Shown one piece after another: positions 56,315-64,000 of a stretch of 64,000 nucleotides of DNA. The translations under genes and the position numbers were made by a program. Source of the stretch: Galeruca laticollis (lineage: Eukaryota > Arthropoda > Insecta > Coleoptera > Chrysomelidae). The stretch lies in NCBI GenBank assembly GCA_963921935.1, contig OY998179.1:61858222-61922221 (forward strand). Direction: 5' to 3'. The notes beneath the pieces were generated by a model. That model did not search any database, had not been told where the DNA came from, and saw only the letters and a program-made list of their open reading frames with translations. Position 1 is the stretch's first letter; each line of letters begins with the position of its first letter.

Positions 56315-57004
56315 ACATTCATACAAACACCTCTTAAGTTCTGCTTACGACAATCCTTCGTTACGTAATATTATGATATTATGAACCAAACAACACAATG
56401 ATAGCTGCTACATGACACAACCGTTTATTCACGACTCACGTGCTCAGATACAAATGCGCAAACTCCATAATCTTCCCCCAAAGGAAAAGAAAATAGTTAA
56501 TTTTTAACTATGTTAGAAAATGGATGATAAAACTACAATACACATGTTGGTGCACAATGTATGTTAAATTTTTACAACTATTGATTATCTAGGTCCATAT
56601 ATATAGTACTATCTGTCATACGTCATTATTTATTTTATTGTTATAATTTCTTAAAATTCTGTATATATTTTAAAATCAAAAGTACGGTCGACCGAAAAGT
56701 TTTGTAACGAATTCGTGAATTGAAATGGCAATTAACAATCTCGAACATTAACACGCTCGACTCACTCGCTCGTAAAATTATGTTGATTGTTAATCGCTCT
56801 TATTAATACACATGTTCGTTATATAACTATTATAAACTTCGAAAAAATTATAATTTGCTATAATTTTTTGAGTTATAACTTGTACTACTTGTATTTATAT
56901 AAAAATATTGAACATCCAATAGCCAAAAAGCTAGAAATTCCACGAGAGAAACTTGGTCTGTTATCAATGATATAAGGAACAAAACTTGTTCATCGAAGTT
57001 TATT
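56315..57004. other. unassigned AT-rich DNA
   Basis: Contains a small inverted pair CAATTAACAATC / GATTGTTAAT (about 56730 and 56783). Nothing else recognised. Confidence 0.4.
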
Positions 57005-58440
57005 GAACTGGATCCAGACGAATTTTTTCTGTTCTCAATGAAATATATACCTCCCTTAATAATAAACTTTTCACGGCTTCGGTTTTCTGTGACTTCGCAA
57101 AGGCCTTCGATTGTGTTGATCATGAAATTTTGATAAACAAACTAGAATATTATGAAATCCCTGGTATTCCTTTAAAATGGTTTGAATCTTACCTGGAATG
57201 TAGATACCAAGTGTTACGAGCAAATGGATAAGTTTCGTAAAATTTACCAGTTAGCAGTGGTGTACCCTAGGGTTCAGTTTTGGGTCCAATTCCTTTCTTG
57301 GTATTCCTTAACGATGTCACAGACTTACGAATTAATGGAAAATTCACTTTATTTGCCGATGACACTAATGTAAACTGGAGCATTCCAGATATACGAACTC
57401 TACATTCTACCATAGGCAAAGATCTAATTACTATTAAGTCCTGGTCAGACTCGAACGGGCTTTATTTTAACACTGAGAAAACTTTAGTTCTATCTTACAA
57501 AGGCGTTTTGCAACCTCTCAAACTTAACAACGACGTAATAAGATCTTCAAATTCGATTAAGTTTCTTGGTCTCCATATTGACAGTGTCCTTAAATGGTCT
57601 GTACATGTAGACATTTTAGCGAAAAAATTATCCTCTGCTTATTTTGCCATTAAATATGTATCTAAACAGCTTGATTCTTGTACTGCTTTAACAACTTAAT
57701 ACTCTTTGTTCGAATCGCACCTTCGCTATGGTTAGCCTTTCTGGGGTTCTTGTAGTTTACACCTCTTTACATCTATTTTCAAAATACAAAAAAGAGCTAT
57801 TAGTTACATGTATGGTTTGAGTCGTAGGACGCATTGCGAATTCTATTTTAAAAAAGACAACATTTTAACTCTTCCTGCTCTGTTCATTTTGGAATCCGTG
57901 TGTTTGGTTCGTAAACACTTTCACAATTTAACTGAGAGGCCAATTCATAGTTACCCTACTAGAAGAAAAAATTTCGATATATACTTAACAATACCCACCT
58001 CTGATCTGGTAAAAAATTCCATCACATTCAATGCCAAAAATCAATTCAATCAGCTACCTTTAGAATTAGAAATGGCAAATACATTCAATAGGTACCGGAG
58101 ATTGACAACGGCGTTTCTGCTTGAGAGACCTTATTATTCAGAGGCAGAATTCTGCAATCCACCCTGGACTTTTGAATACATCGGCGTAGTTCCATATTTG
58201 GTATGATGTACGATGTGCACATTATATTATAGTTATTAATTTAAATTAGTATTTTTATATATTATGTTTTGTATTGTTAGTATAGTCAGTATTTTTTATA
58301 TACTTTTTTTTATATCTATCTATTTTTAAATTATTTCGCTTTGTCCATAAAATTGTAAAATTTTTCATGACAATAAAGCTTATGTCTCTTTCTTTCTCTC
58401 TCTCTCTCTCTGTCTCTCTCTCTTTCTCTCTCTCTCTCTC
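57005..58440 (+). mobile_element. CR1/Jockey-type non-LTR retrotransposon, 5'-truncated
   Basis: Starts inside RT: FTASVFCDFAKAFDCVDHEI (about 57063), IPLKWFESYL, SSGVP*GSVLGPIPFLVFLND (with a stop), then LFADDTNVNWS (57340-57380, catalytic Asp pair intact), KSWSDSNGLYFNTEKT, IKFLGLHIDSVLKWS and a C-terminus with YPTRRKNFDIYL and FNQLP (57808-58206). Stops interrupt near 57228, 57267, 57699 and 57735. The 3' UTR ends AATAAAGCTTATG followed by a CTTT/CT-rich microsatellite (58384-58440), likely its tail. Confidence 0.86.
58384..58440. repeat. CT-rich microsatellite
   Basis: (TCTT)n and (TC)n runs at the end of the CR1/Jockey-type copy. Confidence 0.9.
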
Positions 58441-58548
58441 AATACAATATTAAATAGACACATGTTAATGTTCTTTTTAATTGAATAAATACACTTTTTT
58501 TACCAATAAATATATGTAAATAGTTATTTATGTAACAAGTGTGTAAAT

Positions 58549-58607
58549 TAGCCTTTTTTCGACGAATGTGAATATTGTCGAAAATCACATGACTCGAAAA
58601 AAGGCTA
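58549..58607. repeat. 59-bp palindromic repeat with perfect 14-bp arms
   Basis: TAGCCTTTTTTCGA (58549-58562) and TCGAAAAAAGGCTA (58594-58607) are perfect inverted copies. TGTGA / TCACA forms an inner pair. Confidence 0.85.
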
Positions 58608-58609
58608 CT

Positions 58610-59350
58610 ACCGAAAATTTTATCAAAACACAAAAGTTTAATAGCAATTTTCTTTGCGCACTAACGTAGGTTTAATTTTTCTTTGGAAGAAACTATAACG
58701 CTTTTATTGATTCTTAATAAAATGTATTATATATTGATTGGTATTTTGAACATTTTAATCAAAATTACAACAAATTAACAAAACAACAGTGCAATTTGTG
58801 CACTCGGACATTTTAGGAATATTTTGTTATTTTATTTTTCCTGCTCCATTCTTTAAACAAATTGTATTTTGTTACGTAAATATTCACAGATTTTTGGAGC
58901 ATTAAATCATTAGAAGCCTTCTGTGCTACATGTAATATGTTTGATGGTGTATTTTCTCTATAATTATCTTCTTTATAATTATATATGTACCTACCTATTC
59001 CGTTTTTCAAAAAAAGAATCTAAAATAACATCAAAGTTTCCTAAAAATGTTCAATACTCAAATATAAATACTTCTGCTTACCCTAGGTATAGTCGGAAAA
59101 TCTCTATTTCGAATTTAAATGTCAGATTCAATGCACATAGAAAAGTCAGTCACTCACAGCCAACTTATAGGTACCTACCTATGCACCTTATTCTATTATT
59201 TTCCAGTACCCAATAATTATTACGTACGTACTTTACTGAATTCTATATGTTTCAATCTCCGATTTAAAGAAAACTCAGATTTAATATCCGTTTATTATAC
59301 CTACCTAAATTTTTATAAGACTAGATAAAACTACATACAAATTGAAACTT
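58610..59350. other. unassigned AT-rich DNA
   Basis: Short frames near 58.9-59.3 kb lack motifs. Nothing recognised. Confidence 0.4.
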
Positions 59351-59353
59351 CTT

Positions 59354-59404
59354 CTTTACGCACTAGTGCGTAAAGAGTTTTTCTTTACGCACCAGTGCGT
59401 AAAG
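59354..59404. repeat. two tandem 22-bp palindromes
   Basis: CTTTACGCACT + its complement at 59354-59375 is a perfect 22-bp palindrome. A second copy at 59383-59404 differs by one base at the centre (ACCAGT). Further half-sites (TTTTACGCACTC, ACTTTACGCGCG) follow to about 59455. Confidence 0.95.
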
Positions 59405-59409
59405 TAAAG

Positions 59410-59805
59410 TTTTACGCACTCGAAAATGTGTCTAAAGTACGTACTTTACGCGCGGTAGTAGAAAAATATCTTTTTTCCACTACTAGTCATGAAGTTGACA
59501 ATTATTGCGGCTTCTAGCCAACTGAGAGGTTGAATTTCTCTATTAGTGGTTAACAATTTTTTCTATTGTTAACCTAGGTCAATAATGGACAAATTCAAAT
59601 GTTTTTAGAATCCGGGGATAGGAGTTTAACAAAAACTTGTGCAACATAATTCTGTGTACCCAGGAGATTCTCTTTTACGTATTTGCTTTTTGAAATTACC
59701 TAACACAATGAAATTATTTGAATAAAAATGCCATTAGTTTATAACTCGCGCTCAACCAATAATGACTGATGACATCCCGTAACTTCAACATGGCGACAAT
59801 TACAA
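59410..59805. other. unassigned AT-rich DNA
   Basis: Nothing recognised. Confidence 0.4.
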
Positions 59806-59810
59806 ACGTT

Positions 59811-60181
59811 GGGTGCGTTCAGAAAATACAACCGTTGCGTAAATGTTCTGTGAACGCACTTTAATACATAACATTATACGCTGGAATTGTTTCTTCATAA
59901 TAATTCCTGTTTTTTTCACAACTACCACGTTTTCTTACATTATAATCATGTGGTAATTGTTCCTGCAAATCTTCCGTGGCATGGGTAATAATATTTCTGT
60001 TTGTATCAATTATATTACCATCATTTAATAACGCAAGAACTAGATTGTATCTAGCCATACTTTCAATAGTAATGTTTTCCAAAAAATGATCGTTCAGCAG
60101 ACACACGTCAACCATTATTATTTGTTGCTCAGTGAGCGCTCATCAACGGTTCAGTTATAAGTTATGTTTTATGAACGCACC
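59811..60181 (-). mobile_element. short Harbinger-like non-autonomous element
   Basis: Ends GGGTGCGTTCAGAAAA at 59811 and TTTTATGAACGCACC ending at 60181 are inverted near-copies over about 15 bp. Inside, the minus frame 59861-60115 reads NDHFLENITIESMARYNLVL and NRNYYEETIPAYN, resembling the N-terminal segment (YYEETIP.Y) of HARBI1/PIF-type transposases. The frame stops before any catalytic part. I could not define a 3-bp target duplication. Confidence 0.5.
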
Positions 60182-60189
60182 TGTTGTTT

Positions 60190-60348
60190 ACAAATAAGTT
60201 TTACTAGTGGAAATGTCAATCTGTATAAGACTACTTGATTATGGTTTTATTAGTAGAATGGCGAATTTACATTCTTGTGCTACTCGATTTATACAAGTAT
60301 TTTTTGTAATTTTTGTCTTAAATTTGGCTAGTAGTGGAAAAAATTGTA
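60190..60348. other. unassigned AT-rich DNA
   Basis: Nothing recognised. Confidence 0.4.
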
Positions 60349-60470
60349 TATACACCACGATGATGAAGACATTTATAGGCCTCGCACCTTATACCGCTCG
60401 GGGCGAAGCCCCTCGCGAAATAATCTTGGTGCTCGGTCAATAATTACAGTCTTCACCACCTTGGTGTATA
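60349..60470. repeat. 122-bp palindromic repeat with CG-rich core
   Basis: The arms match at 19 of 22 bases (TATACACCA...GATGAAGAC against GTCTTCACCA...TGGTGTATA). The centre is CGGGGCGAAGCCCC at about 60400-60413, itself a palindrome. MITE-like. Confidence 0.82.
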
Positions 60471-60474
60471 ATAT

Positions 60475-61160
60475 ACTATTTGAAGTTTTTGAGATGAAAT
60501 TTAAAATGGATCTACTTATTACAATTAAAAATTTAATCCAAGCCTCTCTTATTTATAGAATACTGATGTTGCAAGCAGCCGTACCGTCGTAAAAAAAATT
60601 CTATTCAAGCACTCTTTATAGCTTTTGTTCAGCGCATATCCAAAGTGCCAAGCTAGAATGGTAGTGTTATGCATTACTCTTGAGTAAAATTCATATTTAT
60701 TACCAAACCAAAAATTTGATATCTGATAATCAATTGTGTCTCTGATTTTAGAATATGCAGAACTTGTTATCAACCATAACTATATTCGGTTTTACGTTTT
60801 TCAATTTTCTGTTGAATTCGCTCTCATATTGATACAAAGAGCATGACCGTACTGTTCTCCCAAACTAGATTATTTATCATTATAGAGAGGAACTCTTGTG
60901 ATTCTTTGTTATCTGCTCAATTGCGGTTTTGAGCTTTTGACTGCTTCACTTGAATATAATTTATAATCAGTAGATTATGGGGAAATATACGGAGATACAG
61001 TCGATGAGAGAGAATTCAAGAGACCCGATTATTATACTCACTCATAGATGTTTCTCATTAAAATGGTTGGGAATTGCTTACTCTCATTTATAGAGGTTAA
61101 TAAGCATCGAAAAACGTGGTACTGGAACTTAAGAAATATGTAAGCAGGACATATTAGTTT
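60475..61160. other. unassigned AT-rich DNA
   Basis: Nothing recognised; immediate left flank of the piggyBac-like element. Confidence 0.4.
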
Positions 61161-61424
61161 TTAACCCTGCAGTAGCCGCGCGCGAAGCCACGCTCCGCAC
61201 TTTTATACTTTCGGCTATAATTTGGAATTTCGTAAAGGCAGTGGCGTGCCTCACTCAGTATCTTCCTCTTTAGTTTCGAGACACCCGAGAACCGGCGGGT
61301 AGAAAAGTTAGTCGTTATTTGAACGTGCTACAGTGAAATAAGAAATTTGTGGAGAGATAGTCCGCGCGCGACCGTTCACGTATTAGTTTTTTTGAATATC
61401 TTTTGGTGTGCATTCTGAGCAGAT

Positions 61425-61643
61425 GTGAGTATATATTTTGTTTTTCCACCAAAATGCTGTTATTTTCACATATTTACTTTAGATATAGTTAGATTATGTA
61501 TATTGTATACAATTCTATTGTTCCCATCCAGACTTTAACTAGCTTTTTATATGCTCGATAATTCATTCATCCAAAACTATCCCTGTGCATGTTTTATAAA
61601 ACATGTTTTCTGTACATTCATATGGAGTTATGTTCTCTTCCAG
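61425..61643 (+). other. probable 5'-leader intron of the piggyBac-like element
   Basis: Donor GTGAGT at 61425 and acceptor TTCTCTTCCAG ending at 61643, adjoining the transposase ATG at 61644. 219 bp. Splice consensus only. Confidence 0.6.
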
Positions 61644-63358
61644 ATGTCCTTTGAGGAAGAGCAGGCTCGGTTATCAAAACTAATGGAAGATTGTCTAAAT
61701 GAGGATACTGAGGACTTAGCAGTGGAATATGATGGCAGTGATGATGAGGAAGAAGCAGATGACTTGGAGATCAATGACTCAGATACAGATACGGAGCAAG
61801 AAATTTCTGATTCTGAAGACCCCATGGTAGTTGATGGGCCTACGTTTATAGGAAAAGACGGTACTAAGTGGGCCAAACACGTTCCAAACCAGAGAATTCG
61901 AACCAGGGCAGAACATTTAATCTAACACCTTCCAGGTGTTGAAGGAACTGTGAAAGAACTAAAATCAGAAATTGAAATTTGGAAACACTTGTTTTCCGAA
62001 GAAACATTGAATTCGATAGTAGCTTGGACCAATCAACACATACAGTCAATAAAAGGAAACTACGAAAGGGATAGAGACGCAAAGGAAACGGATATTGTTG
62101 AAATTCAAGCTCATTTTGGTTTTCTCTATTTGGCAGGAGTTTTAAAGTCCAATCGACTAAATACTGAGGATCTGTGGAATAAGAATGGCCCTGGTGTAGA
62201 AATATTCCGACTTACCATGTCCATCCAGAGATTTCGGTTTCATCTTGTGCACTTACGATTCGATGATTCGACAACAAGAACTGAGAGGAATAAAGTTGAC
62301 AAATTAGCACCCATATGAGAAGTGTTTGACAGGTTTGTAAATCAGTGCAAAAGTGCCTACACACCATTTGAATATGTAACTATTGACGAAAAACTGGAAG
62401 GATTTCGAGGAAGATGCAGCTTCCGACAATATATTCCTAGTAAACCCAACAAATATGGGATTAAAATGTTTGCCATGGCAGATGCCAAAACATTCTATAC
62501 TTGTAATATGGAAGTATATCTAGGCAAGCAACCAGATGGACCTTTCAGTCAAAGCAATTCACCAAAGGACGTTGTTCAAAGGCTGTTCCAACCAATAAAA
62601 GGAACAAGTAGAAATGTGACTCTAGACAACTGGTTCACAAGTATGGATTTGCTAAACAACCTTTACAACGATTTCAAGTTAACGCTTTTGGGAACAATAC
62701 GAAAAAATGAAAAAATAAGAGAGAGTTACCGAAGGAATTTCTGAATCCTAAAGGACGTCCAGTTTTGTCGAGTATGTTCGGATTCCGTTACAACTGCACA
62801 TTAGTGTCTTATATACCTAAAAAAAATAAAAACGTTCTTCTTGTCTCCAGCATGCACTTAGACGACAAAATAGACAAAAATATGAATAAACCAGAAATTA
62901 TAGAGGATTATAACGCAACAAAATGCGGAGTTGACTCGGTAGATCAATTATGCGCAACATATAATTATGCCAGAAATACTCGGAGGTGGCCGATGGTCAT
63001 AAATTACTCAATGCTAAATGTGGCTGGAATCAATTCCTTTGTTATCTACTCAATGAATAACCGTGCGAATATGAAAAGAAGACAATTTCTTCAAAGGTTA
63101 TCCTTTCAGTTAGTGGAGGGTCACACACGTCGACGCGTACATCAGAATATTCCAAGATCAATGAGCCAGCGAATCATGGATATTTATGGCATAGAAGCAG
63201 CTGAGGCTCTACCGCAAGCTGCTAATCAACGAGGTAGATGTTCATTATGGGATCGTAAGAAGAATATACCCACTCGTTACTCCTGTGTAGATTGTCATAG
63301 ATTCATTTGCTTGGAACATTCTTCATTTATATGCCCAGTTTGCAAAGTGAAATATTAA
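61644..63358 (+). pseudogene. piggyBac-like transposase, nearly intact
   Basis: Transposase of the DDD type that excises precisely at TTAA. About 571 codons from the ATG at 61644, immediately after the acceptor. N-terminal acidic region (SDDEEEADDLEINDSDTDTE); DDE_Tnp_1_7 core with the three catalytic Asp: TIDEKL (62385-62387), LDNWFTS (62625-62627) and GVDSVDQL (62933-62935); and a C-terminal Cys-rich domain with C..C....C..H.....C..C (about 63280-63350). Lesions: TAA at 61923, TGA at 62316 and one frameshift in an A-rich run near 62712. All three catalytic Asp are preserved, so inactivation is recent. Full length is typical of the family. Confidence 0.94.
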
Positions 63359-63364
63359 CTTTAA

Positions 63365-63608
63365 TTTATAATCAAAGTTTGTGGTTGCGATTTTTAGTAT
63401 CTTGTTTTATACTAACTAAGCATATTTACAGTTTATACTAAACAAAATCACCAAATAACTGATTTTGTTGTTGTTTGTAGCATATATTTATAATCGAAGT
63501 TTGTGGTTGCGTTTTGTTGTTATTTTTAGTGTCTTGTTTTATATTAACTAAGCGTATTTACAGTTCATATAAAATAAAATCACCAAATAACTGATTTTGT
63601 TGTTGTTC
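63365..63608 (+). repeat. 122-bp tandem duplication in the piggyBac 3' region
   Basis: Copy 1 at 63365-63486 and copy 2 at 63487-63608, starting TTTATAATC(A/G)AAGTTTGTGG and both ending near TTGTTGTT(T/C)GT. They lie between the transposase stop and the right TIR. Confidence 0.9.
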
Positions 63609-63724
63609 GTGGCATTTAGGTCCTTTCAAAAACAAATAGTTCGATATGTTGGATATGCGGAATGTGAGTCCGCGCGTGACCGTTTGACGCCAAAATGTAG
63701 GCGCGACTACTGCAGGGTTAAGAA

Positions 63725-64000
63725 AATTATTCATTTGAATAAATCTGTTTTTTCTATAATTTTCGGGTGTCCTTTTATCAATTTTCTAAATATTTGTCTA
63801 ATTTTATAGATTTTGTCAAGAACTGAGGAATCAACATCACAATGCTAAAAATAACTGAGAATATTTAGGGCACTTAAAACGTCTGTTCTTGGAATACGTT
63901 TTCTTCCAACATACAAATCCCCGTTTGTTTGATTGTGATCACCATTTTAAGCGTGCTCCCTCCACAATCCGGTACTATGTCTTCGTCATCCCAAAATTTC
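63725..64000. other. unassigned DNA, window end
   Basis: Nothing recognised; right flank of the piggyBac-like element. Confidence 0.45.

Larger units (their letters stand above)
61165..63717 (+). mobile_element. piggyBac-like DNA transposon, complete ends
   Basis: TIRs CCCTGCAGTAG(C/T)CGCGC at 61165 and inverted ending at 63717, flanked by TTAA at 61161-61164 and 63718-63721, the hallmark target duplication of piggyBac. The length is 2553 bp. An 18-bp subterminal direct repeat (GTCCGCGCG(C/T)GACCGTT) lies at 61359-61376 and 63667-63684, as in other piggyBac-like elements that carry internal repeats near their ends. It holds a near-complete transposase on the plus strand. Confidence 0.95.

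Overview
This is AT-rich animal DNA, very probably from an insect genome. The repeat community points that way: Penelope-like elements, RNase H-bearing I/R1-type and CR1/Jockey-type non-LTR retrotransposons, pogo/Tigger-, mariner-, piggyBac- and Harbinger-like DNA transposons, a Ty3/gypsy remnant and Crypton-type tyrosine recombinases. I cannot place it to order from the sequence. I see no confident single-copy host gene, no tRNA, no rRNA and no CRISPR array. Almost everything recognisable is transposable-element (TE) sequence in various states of decay, much of it nested, separated by AT-rich unassigned DNA.

Layout. 0-5.6 kb: a Penelope-type terminal repeat, a 137-bp palindromic repeat, and a complete pogo-like element (2383-5122) inserted in an unrecognised ORF region. 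5.8-15 kb: four or more non-LTR fragments (RNase H type on the minus strand; two RT pieces; an R1/I-type copy with a tandemly duplicated RNase H segment). 17.4-19.2 kb: a second pogo-like transposase (minus). 20.7-21.3 kb: small palindromes and a Penelope-type terminal repeat. 22.8-23.8 kb: a fold-back mariner-type element. 25.4-28.9 kb: a non-LTR 3' end, an intron-containing tyrosine recombinase fragment, and a Penelope-like element with terminal repeats. 29.1-29.9 kb: a ~173-bp satellite. 30.3-35.0 kb: a gypsy remnant split by a 3.5-kb non-LTR element. 36.8-39.4 kb: two more tyrosine recombinase copies, one split by a Penelope-type repeat. 39.4-43.8 kb: an (AAT)n tract, a long non-LTR copy with a foreign insert, and an R2/R4-type endonuclease fragment. 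43.8-47.9 kb: nothing recognised. 47.9-53 kb: a Cys-rich TE fragment, a candidate uncharacterised terminal-inverted-repeat (TIR) element with one acidic ORF, and a second, diverged recombinase lineage. 54.5-58.4 kb: two non-LTR fragments ending near (CT)n tracts. 58.5-60.5 kb: palindromes and a small Harbinger-like element. 61.2-63.7 kb: a nearly intact piggyBac element with TTAA target duplication.

How it works together. There are no operons here; the biology is the mobility and decay of selfish elements. The most informative points are: (i) a dispersed Penelope-type repeat carrying a hammerhead-ribozyme-like core; (ii) paralogous Crypton-type recombinase fragments, one with a clean GT-AG intron that another lacks; (iii) three DNA transposons whose transposase ATG sits just behind a 3' splice-site-like signal, implying 5'-leader introns; (iv) a near-intact piggyBac copy with its DDD triad preserved; (v) a TIR-bounded element at 48.9-51.5 kb that I cannot assign. 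All family assignments are by eye; none has been checked by database search.
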